A DNA stretch of 64,000 nt. Origin: Pedobacter steynii. GTDB taxonomy: Bacteria; Bacteroidota; Bacteroidia; Sphingobacteriales; Sphingobacteriaceae. The notes beneath the pieces were generated by a model. The model searched no databases. It was not told where the DNA came from and was given only the letters and a program-made list of their open reading frames with translations. The position numbers and the translations under genes are program-made. Below are positions 1 through 9,867 of this stretch, one piece after another (positions within the stretch are counted from its first letter, which is position 1; each line of letters opens with the position of its first letter). The DNA is taken from the NCBI RefSeq assembly GCF_900103665.1, contig NZ_FNGY01000003.1:913589-977588 (forward strand), read 5' to 3'.

Positions 1-1581
1 TATAAATACATAGCCACTCAGCTGAACGAGAAAAAAGCAGAGCGAACCTTATTCATCAAAAGATTTGTAGAGCCAATCAATGAGATTCTGGCAGAACAGG
101 GACTGACGGCTGATATTTATGGCCGCCCGAAATCGATCCACTCGATCTGGAATAAGATGAAGAGCAAGAATATCCCTTTTGATGAGGTGTATGATCTTTT
201 TGCCATCCGGATCATTCTGGATAGCAATCCGGAAAATGAAAAAGCAGATTGCTGGAAGGCCTATTCTATTGTGACTGACCTTTACCGTCCGAATCCGGAC
301 CGTTTGCGCGACTGGGTTTCTTCTCCTAAAGGAAATGGATATGAATCCTTGCATACAACGGTGATGGGACCTAAAGGACAATGGGTAGAAGTTCAGATCC
401 GTACGCAAAGAATGAATGAGATTGCGGAGAAAGGTTTTGCTGCACACTGGAAATACAAAGAATCGAGTAATGACAATGGTCTTGACCAATGGATCATGAA
501 AGTGAGGGAAATGCTGAACAATCCGGAAGCCAATGCATTAGACTTCCTGGATGATTTTAAAATGAACCTCTTCTCGGATGAGATTTTCATCTTTACGCCT
601 AAAGGGGCTTTGTTACAATTGCCTTTAGGAGCTACCGCTTTAGATTTTGCTTTTGAGATCCATACCGATGTAGGAGCAAAATGTATCGGGGCAAAAGTGA
701 ACCATAAACTTGTTCCTTTATCCTATAAGCTACAGAATGGGGATCAGGTAGAAATTATTACTTCCAGTAAACAGACGCCTAAAGAGGACTGGCTCAACAT
801 TGTGGTTACGGCGAAAGCCAAATCGAAGATCAAGTCGTCCTTAAAAGAGGAAAAAAGAAAAATAGCCGAGCAAGGTAAAGAAACCCTGGAGCGTAAACTT
901 AAATCATTAAAGATTACTTATAATACGGACAACCTGAATAAGCTGACTTACTTTTTTAAATTACCATCTACACAGGAACTGTTCATTAACATTGCCAATG
1001 GTAAGATCGAATTAAAGGATTTAAAGGATTATCTGGCGAGTGAGAAAGAGATCGAGAACAGGGGTTCTTCAGAGAAAAGCGACAATCAAAAGATTGAAGC
1101 ATTGCTGAGTCGTGTTAAAGGTCCTGAGTCTGATATTCTATTGATTGGTGAAGACCTTCAAAAAATAGACTACACCCTTGCTGCCTGTTGTAACCCTATT
1201 CCAGGCGACGATGTGTTTGGATTTGTAACGGTTAATGAGGGCATCAAGATCCACCGCACGAATTGTCCGAATGCCGCACAGCTGATGGCGAACTATGGTT
1301 ATCGGGTAGTGAAAGCAAAATGGAACCGTCAGCAGGAGCTCACGTTTTTAACAGGATTGCACATTATCGGAATTGATGATGTAGGTTTGATCAATAACAT
1401 CACTAAAGTAATTTCAGGAGATTTCAAGGTAAATATGCGTTCTATTACTGTAGACACAGATAATGGCATTTTTGACGGATCAATTATGATCTTTGTAAAT
1501 GATAAAGAGCACTTAGACAACCTGATTAAAAACCTGCTGGAAGTAAAAGGTGTAACGGGTGTTACCCGTTTTGATGCCTAA
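1..1581 (+). CDS. RelA/SpoT family (p)ppGpp synthetase/hydrolase, 5' end outside window
   Basis: Long-type Rel enzyme that makes and breaks the alarmone (p)ppGpp from GTP/GDP and ATP. The frame is open from base 1, so the start and the N-terminal HD hydrolase domain lie upstream; 526 residues remain. Numbering from the window edge, the synthetase domain covers about 35-180 with GRPKSIHSIWNKM near 40 and GNGYESLH near 111. The TGS domain (FIFTPKGALLQLPLGATALD) is near 195-250, a Cys-rich segment (ACCNPIPGDD) near 391, and a C-terminal ACT domain starts near 454. Bacteroidota usually carry one bifunctional enzyme of about 740 residues, so roughly 210 residues are missing. Whether hydrolase activity is present cannot be judged here. 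fur follows after 63 bases with its own -7 box. Confidence 0.95.
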   Translation, partial: YKYIATQLNEKKAERTLFIKRFVEPINEILAEQGLTADIYGRPKSIHSIWNKMKSKNIPFDEVYDLFAIRIILDSNPENEKADCWKAYSIVTDLYRPNPDRLRDWVSSPKGNGYESLHTTVMGPKGQWVEVQIRTQRMNEIAEKGFAAHWKYKESSNDNGLDQWIMKVREMLNNPEANALDFLDDFKMNLFSDEIFIFTPKGALLQLPLGATALDFAFEIHTDVGAKCIGAKVNHKLVPLSYKLQNGDQVEIITSSKQTPKEDWLNIVVTAKAKSKIKSSLKEEKRKIAEQGKETLERKLKSLKITYNTDNLNKLTYFFKLPSTQELFINIANGKIELKDLKDYLASEKEIENRGSSEKSDNQKIEALLSRVKGPESDILLIGEDLQKIDYTLAACCNPIPGDDVFGFVTVNEGIKIHRTNCPNAAQLMANYGYRVVKAKWNRQQELTFLTGLHIIGIDDVGLINNITKVISGDFKVNMRSITVDTDNGIFDGSIMIFVNDKEHLDNLIKNLLEVKGVTGVTRFDA

Positions 1582-1619
1582 AAAAACGAATAAAACATAC
1601 AGATTTATATAAAAATTGG

Positions 1620-1627
1620 TACCTTTG
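1620..1627 (+). promoter_or_regulatory. -7 box TACCTTTG of fur
   Basis: Exact match to the Bacteroidota -7 consensus TAnnTTTG, 17 bases ahead of the fur start codon. No convincing -33 TTG is seen. The predicted transcript leader would be about 12 nucleotides. Confidence 0.55.
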
Positions 1628-1644
1628 AAAGGAGTTTAAAAACT

Positions 1645-2136
1645 ATGTCTACAAACCACAACAGCGAGTTAGTAAGAAAAATATTCGAAGCTTATCTCGA
1701 AAATAAAAGTCTGAGAAAAACACCGGAACGTTTTGCCATCTTAGAAGAAATATATTCCAGAGATGACCATTTCGATGTAGAGACCCTCTATATCCACATG
1801 AAAAACCAAAAGTATCGTGTAAGCAGGGCTACTGTATACAACACTTTAGAGTTGTTAGTTTCATGTGATCTGGTTACTAAACATCAGTTTGGTAAAAATA
1901 TGGCCCAATTTGAGAAATCATATGGCTATCATCAGCACGACCATATCATTTGTATTGACTGCGGGAAAGTAGTAGAATTCTGCGATCCACGTATCCATCA
2001 GATACAGAGCATGGTTGGAGATTTATTAAAGTTTGAGATCAAACATCACTCTCTTAATCTTTATGGCAGCTGTTTCGATTGTTCTGCAAAACATGCAATG
2101 AACAATCAGAATGCCGACATTAAACATGCAAGTTAA
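1645..2136 (+). CDS. Fur family transcriptional regulator
   Basis: Metal-responsive repressor of the Fur family, 163 residues, with an N-terminal winged helix (about 10-90) and a C-terminal dimerisation and metal-binding domain. Visible ligands are the His-rich YHQHDH near 95-100, Cys103-x2-Cys106 in IICIDCGKVVEFC, and a second pair Cys143-x2-Cys146, the usual structural zinc site of Fur and PerR proteins. The start is the ATG following an AAGGAG-like stretch and the -7 box. It sits between rel and purA, an arrangement common in this phylum. Sequence alone does not separate Fur (iron), Zur (zinc) and PerR (peroxide), so no symbol is given. Confidence 0.92.
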   Translation: MSTNHNSELVRKIFEAYLENKSLRKTPERFAILEEIYSRDDHFDVETLYIHMKNQKYRVSRATVYNTLELLVSCDLVTKHQFGKNMAQFEKSYGYHQHDHIICIDCGKVVEFCDPRIHQIQSMVGDLLKFEIKHHSLNLYGSCFDCSAKHAMNNQNADIKHAS

Positions 2137-2173
2137 CATATCCAATTTATAATATTTCTATTCTTAAATTTAA

Positions 2174-3454
<1,281 letters not shown>

Positions 3455-3473
3455 AGCGTAATTTCTAATATAG

Positions 3474-3498
3474 AAGGCGGCCGATGGCCGCCTTTTTT
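3474..3498 (+). terminator. Rho-independent terminator after purA
   Basis: Perfect 9-bp stem AAGGCGGCC / GGCCGCCTT with a 3-base loop, running into TTTTTT. It lies 20 bases after the purA stop. Confidence 0.9.
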
Positions 3499-3533
3499 GG
3501 TTTATAAAACCAGGGTTCAGCCCATTATTTTTT

Positions 3534-3541
3534 TAACTTTG
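3534..3541 (+). promoter_or_regulatory. -7 box TAACTTTG, nearly leaderless start
   Basis: Exact TAnnTTTG match ending only 7 bases before the ATG at 3549. With transcription starting 5-7 bases after the box, the mRNA would begin at or just before the start codon. Confidence 0.55.
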
Positions 3542-3548
3542 CCCTCAA

Positions 3549-4802
3549 ATGAGTCACCCGGATATACCGTTATTTAAAAGCAAGGCACTTCAATGGGCCA
3601 CTTCCTTTGACATCTGCTGCTGTTTGGATTCCAACAGCTATCCTGATCCTTTTGGGAAATTCGATTTTGTAATTGCTGCGGGGGCAACACAGATTTTAAA
3701 CATACCTACAGGACAGGCCTTTGAAGCACTTCGCTCCTTCTATGATTTGCATAAAACCTGGATGTTCGGTTTATTCAGTTATGACCTGAAGAATGAACAG
3801 GAACAATTGTATTCCAGGAATCCAGATGGGCTACATTTCCCTGAACTCTTCTTTTTTGTACCTAAATACCTGATTACAATAAAAAACGATCAGGTTGTGG
3901 TTGTCCTTGGGAATCAGGAAATACTGGAAGAGATCAGACAAACAGAATTGGCCGTTCCAGCTCACGGAAATCCACTAAATATTCAGCATAAGCTCGATAA
4001 ATCCGCTTATCTTAAAAAGATCCGAGAATTACAACAACACATTGGAAGGGGCGATATTTATGAAGTTACCTATTGTCAGGAGTTTTTCGCCAAACCTGCA
4101 GAAATCAATCCACTACAGGTGTTTAATCAGTTAAACAACGTATCTCCTACCCCCTTTGCCGGATATTTCAAAATTTATGACCAATATATCCTTTCTGCAA
4201 GTCCGGAACGCTTCCTATGTAAACGTGAAGACAAACTCATCTCACAACCCATCAAAGGCACGGCTAAAAGACATCCAGACGGCGTAACCGATGAACAGGT
4301 AAAATTAGAATTGAGTCATAACCTAAAGGAGCAGGCAGAAAATGTGATGATCGTTGACCTTGTTAGAAACGATCTGACCAAGAGCGCAGTAAAAGGCACC
4401 GTAAAAGTAGAAGAGCTATTCGGCATTTATAGTTTCCCTCAGGTACATCAGATGATCTCAACCATCAGCTGTGAGCTGAAACCTGAATTACATTTTATTG
4501 ATGCCATAAAGAATACCTTTCCAATGGGTTCAATGACCGGTGCCCCTAAAATCAGGGCAATGGAATTGATCGAATCTCATGAATTGAGCAAACGCGGGGC
4601 CTATTCAGGCTCCATAGGATACATCAGTCCGGAAGAAGAGTTTGACTTTAACGTCATCATCCGCAGCATTTTGTATCAGGAAACAGAAAAGTATTTATCC
4701 TTCCAGGTTGGAGGGGCCATCACCTATGCTTCAAGCCCTGAGGGGGAGTATGAAGAATGTATGGTCAAAGCATCCGCCATTATCCAGACATTGGCCCAAT
4801 AA
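3549..4802 (+). CDS. Chorismate-binding enzyme, aminodeoxychorismate/anthranilate synthase component I family
   Basis: Member of the chorismate-utilising family (PabB, TrpE, isochorismate synthase), 417 residues. The C-terminal chorismate domain shows SASPERFL, the PIKGTAKR block, a segment containing DLVRNDL, and MTGAPKIRAMELIE, all typical of PabB/TrpE-type active sites. It is shorter than E. coli PabB or TrpE because the N-terminal domain is reduced. That size is common for the single-copy Bacteroidota aminodeoxychorismate synthase component I, so a role in making p-aminobenzoate for folate is the best guess. No glutaminase partner or tryptophan gene lies next to it. It is monocistronic, with its own -7 box and convergent neighbours downstream. 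Confidence 0.88.
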   Translation: MSHPDIPLFKSKALQWATSFDICCCLDSNSYPDPFGKFDFVIAAGATQILNIPTGQAFEALRSFYDLHKTWMFGLFSYDLKNEQEQLYSRNPDGLHFPELFFFVPKYLITIKNDQVVVVLGNQEILEEIRQTELAVPAHGNPLNIQHKLDKSAYLKKIRELQQHIGRGDIYEVTYCQEFFAKPAEINPLQVFNQLNNVSPTPFAGYFKIYDQYILSASPERFLCKREDKLISQPIKGTAKRHPDGVTDEQVKLELSHNLKEQAENVMIVDLVRNDLTKSAVKGTVKVEELFGIYSFPQVHQMISTISCELKPELHFIDAIKNTFPMGSMTGAPKIRAMELIESHELSKRGAYSGSIGYISPEEEFDFNVIIRSILYQETEKYLSFQVGGAITYASSPEGEYEECMVKASAIIQTLAQ

Positions 4803-4828
4803 AAAAGGCCGTTTTTGCTAACGGCCTC
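4801..4828 (-). terminator. Terminator for the minus-strand operon
   Basis: Stem AGGCCGTT / AACGGCCT with a run of A on the plus strand before it, which reads as a U tract on the minus strand. It lies 20 bases beyond the M48 protease stop and overlaps the last codon of the opposing gene. Confidence 0.75.
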
Positions 4829-4848
4829 TCTCTATAATTTATTTTTAA

Positions 4849-5679
4849 CTACCTGATCGGTTTCCCTGTCGGAGAGTTATAATAACGTTGTGCCTGTGGC
4901 AATAACCTTTGAATCTGCGCAATGCGCGTTTCATCCGCAGGGTGTGTGCTTAGGAATTCAGGTGGTTTTTGAGATCCCCTACTGGCATTTGCCATGCGTT
5001 GCCAGAAAGTTACCGCTGTTGCCGGATCGTATCCCGCGATGGCCATAAAGGTAAGGCCCAAATTATCAGCTTCCAGCTCTTGTTTTCTCGAATTTGGCAA
5101 CAATACAAAACCTTGTGCACCCAATCCATAGGCCTTGCTGATCATTTCCTGGGTTGCACCAGATTTTCCAGCAGTAGCCACCCCCAGAATACCTCCACCG
5201 GCTTGTGCCAGCGCTGCCTGCGAAGCGCGCTCTGAAGAATGCTGTGCAATCGCATGGGCAATTTCGTGTCCCATTACTGTCGCCAATCCGGCATCGTCTT
5301 TAGCTACCGGCAAAAGTCCGGTATAAACCGCTACTTTACCGCCCGGCATACACCATGCATTTACTTCTTTGCTATCGATCAGGTTAAATTCCCAGGCGAA
5401 GCCCTGAATCTGACTGGCATAACCATTTGCATTCATGTATTTGGTGATGGCCGCCTGTATTTTCTGACCTACCCGCTTTACCCTTTGGGCATCAGCGTTA
5501 TTAAGGACTTTAGTTCCCGGATCTCTCAGCATTTTGCTATATTCAAGCGAGGCTGCGCCTCTCATTTCACTTTCACTGATTAAACTCAGCCTGCTACGCC
5601 CGGTTAAGGGAACTGTGGAGCAGGAGGATATCGAAAACATCGCTGCCGCAGCAATGACCATTAAATTTAAAGCTTTCAT
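4849..5679 (-). CDS. M48 family zinc metallopeptidase, lipoprotein
   Basis: Envelope zinc protease of the M48/BepA-like group, 276 residues. A lipoprotein signal peptide ends at the lipobox ISSC (Cys20), so the enzyme should be lipid-anchored. The zinc motif HEIAH lies at 138-142, followed by the third ligand Glu in a QELEAD segment near 204. Family members degrade or help fold misassembled outer-membrane proteins, but here the substrate is unknown. There is no TPR domain, unlike E. coli BepA. It is the last gene of a minus-strand operon, 12 bases behind plsY, and is followed by a terminator. Confidence 0.92.
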   Translation of the reverse strand: MKALNLMVIAAAAMFSISSCSTVPLTGRSRLSLISESEMRGAASLEYSKMLRDPGTKVLNNADAQRVKRVGQKIQAAITKYMNANGYASQIQGFAWEFNLIDSKEVNAWCMPGGKVAVYTGLLPVAKDDAGLATVMGHEIAHAIAQHSSERASQAALAQAGGGILGVATAGKSGATQEMISKAYGLGAQGFVLLPNSRKQELEADNLGLTFMAIAGYDPATAVTFWQRMANASRGSQKPPEFLSTHPADETRIAQIQRLLPQAQRYYNSPTGKPIR

Positions 5680-5691
5680 GAATTTTTTGTT

Positions 5692-6339
5692 TTAGTTGTT
5701 TTTCTTCTTAAACAGGTAAACTTTGGATTCTTTGCCTTTGAGGAGTCGTTCCAGATTTTTCTGGTGAGTTACCAGAATAAGGATACATACACACATTCCG
5801 TATAAAACCTCCGATTTCACCGAAGAGTGAAATAGGAATACAATGCTCAATGGGAAGGTAAAACCTGCACATATAGAGCCAAGGGAAACGTATTTAGTGG
5901 CCAATAAGACGACTACAAAGACCAGAACGCAAAGCATCGCTGCAGGAAAGTTAACTGCCAAAATCATTCCAAAAAGTGTAGCGACCCCTTTTCCGCCTCT
6001 AAATCCGGCGAATATAGGAAACAAATGCCCCATCACGGCGGTAACTCCCAATGCAAGTTCATAGTTGATAAACTGAGAAGAATTCTGAGGACCGGTAACG
6101 GATAGACCTATAAAGTAGGCAAGTTTAGTTGCAGTGTAACCTTTGGCAATATCTATGGTCATTACGGCAAGCCCTGCACGTTTTCCAAGAACCCTGAAAG
6201 TGTTGGTTGCTCCTGCATTTCCACTTCCGTATTCCCTGACGTCGACACCGTAAAATGCTTGTCCGAGCCATACCGCTGTCGGTATAGACCCAAATAGATA
6301 TGCTAAAATTACTGCTGATATAGAATAGACCGAAATCAT
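5692..6339 (-). CDS. plsY: Glycerol-3-phosphate acyltransferase PlsY
   Basis: Inner-membrane enzyme transferring an acyl group from acyl-phosphate to glycerol-3-phosphate to make lysophosphatidic acid, the first step of phospholipid synthesis. The 215 residues contain the PlsY signatures GSIPTAVWLG near the N-terminus, the glycine-rich block GSGNAGATNTFRVLGK, and GHLFPIFAGFRGGKGVAT, within five or so hydrophobic segments. The C-terminus is basic (KNLERLLKGKESKVYLFKKK), in keeping with a cytoplasmic tail. It lies 52 bases downstream of nadC and 12 bases upstream of the M48 protease gene. Confidence 0.96.
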   Translation of the reverse strand: MISVYSISAVILAYLFGSIPTAVWLGQAFYGVDVREYGSGNAGATNTFRVLGKRAGLAVMTIDIAKGYTATKLAYFIGLSVTGPQNSSQFINYELALGVTAVMGHLFPIFAGFRGGKGVATLFGMILAVNFPAAMLCVLVFVVVLLATKYVSLGSICAGFTFPLSIVFLFHSSVKSEVLYGMCVCILILVTHQKNLERLLKGKESKVYLFKKKNN

Positions 6340-6391
6340 TAACTACAATTATAGTAAAAAAACAGAATCAAATTCTGATGAATTATGGTTT

Positions 6392-7234
6392 TTAGCATGC
6401 CTTTAAGCTCATGTCTAAACTTTTGACAGAATGGGTCAAAGCACCCATAGATATAAAATCTACTCCACAAGCTGCATATTCGACTACATTCTCTTCGGTG
6501 ATTCCACCTGAAGCTTCAGTAACAAATCTGCCATCGATGAGGTTTACAGCTGTTTTTAAATCAGCGAAGCTAAAATTGTCGAGCATGATTCTGTCTACCC
6601 CTCTTGTAGTTAAAACATCATTTAGCTCAGAAAGGTTTCTCACTTCGATTTCTATCTGCAGTTCTTTTCCTTTATCTGCCAGGTATTGGTTTGCTGCTTT
6701 TATTGCATTAGAGATCCCGCCTGCATAATCCACGTGGTTATCTTTGATCAGGATCATGTCGTATAAACCGATGCGGTGATTTACTCCACCACCTATACGA
6801 ACGGCCCATTTCTCCAGATATCTCAGACCTGGCGTGGTTTTACGTGTATCTAATAATTTAGTAGGGTAAGCAGTAAGCAGGCCAACGATGCGGTTTGTTT
6901 TTGTGGCAATCCCACTCATCCGCTGCATACAGTTTAAAACCAGACGCTCAGCTAATAAAATAGAATGTGTACTTCCGGAAACCGTAAGTGCGATATCGCC
7001 ATATTTAACTTCTGAACCATCAGTGATCATCACCTCAGTTACCAGTTTCGCATCTATATAGTTGAAAATCTCCACTGCAAGTTCTACTCCTGCAATGATT
7101 CCATCCTCTTTAATCAGCAATTTTGCTTTGCCTTGTGCGTTGGCCGGAATGGTTGAAAGTGAAGTATGATCTCCATCGCCTAAATCTTCGGCAACAGCGT
7201 TCTTTATGAATTGATCTATGATTTGCTTATCCAA
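6392..7234 (-). CDS. nadC: Nicotinate-nucleotide pyrophosphorylase (carboxylating)
   Basis: Quinolinate phosphoribosyltransferase: quinolinate plus PRPP gives nicotinate mononucleotide, CO2 and pyrophosphate in de novo NAD synthesis. The 280 residues match the family. Visible signatures are the N-terminal AEDLGDGDHTS, the substrate-binding block LDTRKTTPGLRYLEKWAVRI, GGGVNHRIGLYDMILIKDNH, and the C-terminal EASGGI and GVDFISMGALTHS phosphate-binding loops. No nadA or nadB is in the window. The gene sits 36 bases behind the DUF4783 gene, a pairing seen repeatedly in this phylum, and is probably co-transcribed with it and with plsY. Confidence 0.97.
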   Translation of the reverse strand: MDKQIIDQFIKNAVAEDLGDGDHTSLSTIPANAQGKAKLLIKEDGIIAGVELAVEIFNYIDAKLVTEVMITDGSEVKYGDIALTVSGSTHSILLAERLVLNCMQRMSGIATKTNRIVGLLTAYPTKLLDTRKTTPGLRYLEKWAVRIGGGVNHRIGLYDMILIKDNHVDYAGGISNAIKAANQYLADKGKELQIEIEVRNLSELNDVLTTRGVDRIMLDNFSFADLKTAVNLIDGRFVTEASGGITEENVVEYAACGVDFISMGALTHSVKSLDMSLKAC

Positions 7235-7270
7235 AACTTATAATTAAACCCAAAAATAGCATTTTTACTA

Positions 7271-7663
7271 TTATTTATCGGGCTCTATTCTTAATTCTGT
7301 AATAAAAAAAGCATTGTTAGACTTTTTCATCGTTATAGAAACCCTGAATTTTCCATTCTTGGTGTGTAAAGAAAGGATGCCAAATCTGAAATTAGGGTTT
7401 GCATTAATGAGGTGAATAACCGAAGATTTTACGGGTGGGTATTTGGTAAAAAAATTCCTTAAAATTTGTTCAGCCTGTGCTTTTGAGTAGACATCCTCTT
7501 CATCAATTATGATTAATTCGACAGAAGAAGAGAAATATCCCGCAACATCTTTAGAACTTCCACTCCTAAAGTAAGTCGATAAGTTGTCGATAATATCGCT
7601 TTGCGTAGCAACGGAAGAGGAAAGGGAGGTAAACAGGATCGTCAAAAAAAGTAAGGGCTTCAT
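7271..7663 (-). CDS. DUF4783 family exported protein
   Basis: Small protein of 130 residues with an N-terminal signal peptide (MKPLLFLTILFTSLSSSVAT) and a mature domain of about 105 residues. The mature part reads like an NTF2-like fold: a helical N-terminus followed by strands (VELIIIDEEDVYSKAQAEQIL, FRFGILSLHTKNGKFRVSI, AFFITELRIEPDK). I recognise it as the Bacteroidota DUF4783 family, often found beside nadC. No enzymatic residues are apparent and the function is unknown. It is first in the minus-strand operon, 65 bases behind a -7 box. Confidence 0.85.
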   Translation of the reverse strand: MKPLLFLTILFTSLSSSVATQSDIIDNLSTYFRSGSSKDVAGYFSSSVELIIIDEEDVYSKAQAEQILRNFFTKYPPVKSSVIHLINANPNFRFGILSLHTKNGKFRVSITMKKSNNAFFITELRIEPDK

Positions 7664-7727
7664 ATTCTCTATATGGCTAATGTATCATCTGCACATAAAT
7701 TATGCCATTAATGGCGCCTAAAAAAAA

Positions 7728-7735
7728 CAAAGATA
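7728..7735 (-). promoter_or_regulatory. -7 box TATCTTTG for the DUF4783-nadC-plsY-M48 operon
   Basis: Exact TAnnTTTG match on the minus strand, 64 bases ahead of the first start codon. It is divergent from the gpmI box at 7782. No well-spaced -33 element: the candidates lie 14 or 24 bases away. Confidence 0.5.
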
Positions 7736-7752
7736 CTACAGAGGAATTACAA

Positions 7753-7789
7753 TTTGCCTCAAAAAAAACACACAATAGGTTTATATTTG
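7753..7789 (+). promoter_or_regulatory. gpmI promoter: TTTG and TATATTTG
   Basis: The -7 box TATATTTG at 7782-7789 is preceded by TTTG at 7753-7756 with 25 bases between, slightly longer than usual. The start codon at 7814 is 24 bases after the box. The promoter lies inside the 5' extension of the longest reading frame, which supports the downstream start. Confidence 0.5.
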
Positions 7790-7813
7790 TTAGATATTAA
7801 AAGCAATTCACTG

Positions 7814-9334
7814 ATGAATCATAAAAAATTAGTCCTACTTATTCTTGATGGCTGGGGATATGGAAAACAAGACAGTTCCGATGCTGCATATGCCGCCAAC
7901 ACTCCTTTCTTTGACTCTTTAATTAAAAACTATCCGAATTCCAAACTGGAAGCTTCAGGTGAAGCGGTGGGTTTACCTGCCGGACAAATGGGCAATTCAG
8001 AAGTTGGCCATATGAATTTAGGTGCAGGAAGAGTCGTTTACCAGGAGCTGGGCAGGATTAATAAGGCCATTACAGACAGGACACTCCATCAGAATGAGGT
8101 GTTGCTGGATGCTTTCAATTATGCCAAACAAAACAATAAAGCAGTACATTTCATTGGATTAGTTTCTGATGGGGGGGTACATGCACATATCAATCACCTG
8201 AAGGCCTTATGTGACGCAGCCACCGAACAGGGGTTAAAAGATGTATTTGTTCATGCTTTCCTTGATGGCAGGGATACGGATCCAAATTCAGGCTTAAATT
8301 TTATTAAGAACCTTGATCATCATTTGGAAAGTACTACCGCCAAGATTGCCAGTTTAATTGGCCGTTATTATGCGATGGACAGGGATTCCCGCTGGGAAAG
8401 GGTAAAACTGGCTTATGACCTTTTAACTAAAGGCATTGGACAGGCCACAAGTAATCCGGCAATGGCTATTGAGAAATCCTATAGTGAAGGTATTACAGAT
8501 GAATTTATAAAACCAATTGTTGTCACCCAGGCTGATGGCAGTCCGGTAGCAACAATCCAGCCTGATGATGTGGTGATCTGTTTTAATTACAGAACAGATA
8601 GAGGCCGTGAAATTACTGCGGTGCTAAGTCAGCATGACTATCCTGATTTTCAGATGCACAAATTGCCATTGTATTATGTGACGATGACTACATACGATGA
8701 GAACTTCGAGAATGTGAAGGTGATTTTCACCAAAGATGACCTTTCTGAAACACTGGGTGAAGTATTGGAGAAAAATCATAAAAATCAGATCCGTATTGCG
8801 GAGACCGAAAAATATCCACACGTTACGTTCTTTTTCTCCGGAGGAAGAGAGGCCGTGTTTGAAAACGAGAAAAGGATTCTGATCCCTTCCCCAAAGGTGG
8901 CCACTTACGACCTGCAACCGGAAATGAGTGCCGCTGGAATCACCGAAGCCATCAGTAAGGAACTGGAAAGCGGTTGGCCAGACTTCGTTTGTCTGAATTT
9001 TGCGAATCCTGATATGGTAGGCCATACCGGTGTTTTCGAAGCAGTAGTCAAAGCAGTAGAGACTGCAGACAGTTGTGCAGAAATTGTGGTCAACAAAGGA
9101 ATTGAAAACGGATATTCTTTTATCATCCTTGCGGATCATGGAAATTCAGAATATATGCTGAATGCTGATGGTTCAGTAAACACTGCGCATACCACGAACC
9201 TGGTTCCATGCATCCTGATAGACAATGACTATAAAACTGTAGCTGATGGAAAACTTGGCGATATTGCCCCTACTATTTTAAAGATATTAGGTATTCCTGC
9301 ACCGGCTATTATGACTGGTAATTGTCTGGTATAA
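7814..9334 (+). CDS. gpmI: 2,3-bisphosphoglycerate-independent phosphoglycerate mutase
   Basis: Glycolytic enzyme interconverting 3- and 2-phosphoglycerate, using two Mn ions and a serine nucleophile and needing no bisphosphoglycerate. The 506 residues fit the family. Asp12 in LILDGWGYG and Ser62 in MGNSEVGHMN (the phosphorylated serine) are in their expected places. Later blocks include SDGGVHAH, FLDGRDTDP, ICFNYRTDR, and the metal-binding NFANPDMVGHTG and ADHGNSE. A longer frame opens at a TTG at 7754, but that would precede the -7 box, so the ATG at 7814 is chosen. A lipoprotein gene overlaps its stop codon by one base. Confidence 0.97.
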   Translation: MNHKKLVLLILDGWGYGKQDSSDAAYAANTPFFDSLIKNYPNSKLEASGEAVGLPAGQMGNSEVGHMNLGAGRVVYQELGRINKAITDRTLHQNEVLLDAFNYAKQNNKAVHFIGLVSDGGVHAHINHLKALCDAATEQGLKDVFVHAFLDGRDTDPNSGLNFIKNLDHHLESTTAKIASLIGRYYAMDRDSRWERVKLAYDLLTKGIGQATSNPAMAIEKSYSEGITDEFIKPIVVTQADGSPVATIQPDDVVICFNYRTDRGREITAVLSQHDYPDFQMHKLPLYYVTMTTYDENFENVKVIFTKDDLSETLGEVLEKNHKNQIRIAETEKYPHVTFFFSGGREAVFENEKRILIPSPKVATYDLQPEMSAAGITEAISKELESGWPDFVCLNFANPDMVGHTGVFEAVVKAVETADSCAEIVVNKGIENGYSFIILADHGNSEYMLNADGSVNTAHTTNLVPCILIDNDYKTVADGKLGDIAPTILKILGIPAPAIMTGNCLV

Positions 9335-9867
9335 TGAGATATCATCATTTATTATGTGGCTTTCTTTTGTTACTGTGCTATAGCTGTGGGGATTCCACAG
9401 TAGCCGGGCAAAAGAATGCCCATATTTATTTTGACCTTAAAGGATATATTGAGCAGGAGAGCAACAGGTTAAACCGCTCAAATCCATCGGTTCATAAAAC
9501 TGTGATGGTGAATGATTCTTCAGAAAGTAAGGAGATCAAAATCAAGGACTGGAAGAAAGAGTTGTCGGCCTTTTCCGATGCGGACATGAACAGGGCTGCC
9601 TGGAAAGGGTTGTTCCAGGTAAAAAAGTCCGGGGAAAAGGAAATGTATACTTCTGACCATAAAAAGGTGCCGGTGAAGGAACTGATCATCACCCGACGAA
9701 GTGGTCAGCTTTATGGTCTTCAGTTATTCATCCGAAATTCCAACACATTGTACACTTCAGCAGACACGCTCAGCTATTACCCTGACAGTTTATATGAGGT
9801 AAAGAAAACACAAAACATCAGGCTCCTTTCCACAAAGAATTACCGGATCACCGGAAAATTTAAATAG
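9334..9867 (+). CDS. Hypothetical lipoprotein coupled to gpmI
   Basis: I do not recognise this protein (177 residues). It has a short signal peptide ending in a lipobox (CYSC, Cys18), so it should be exported and lipid-anchored. The mature part is hydrophilic, rich in Lys and Ser, and looks beta-rich in its second half (KELIITRRSGQLYGLQLF, TLSYYPDSLYEVKKTQ). The ATG shares its first base with the gpmI stop codon, so translation is probably coupled. A frame extension to a TTG at 9322 inside gpmI is rejected because the ATG gives a proper signal peptide. An 8-bp inverted repeat begins at the last base of its stop codon. Confidence 0.72.
   Translation: MRYHHLLCGFLLLLCYSCGDSTVAGQKNAHIYFDLKGYIEQESNRLNRSNPSVHKTVMVNDSSESKEIKIKDWKKELSAFSDADMNRAAWKGLFQVKKSGEKEMYTSDHKKVPVKELIITRRSGQLYGLQLFIRNSNTLYTSADTLSYYPDSLYEVKKTQNIRLLSTKNYRITGKFK

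Noticed and set aside
7754..7813. 20-residue N-terminal extension of gpmI from TTG
   Set aside because: It contains the -7 box, and the extra residues do not resemble GpmI.
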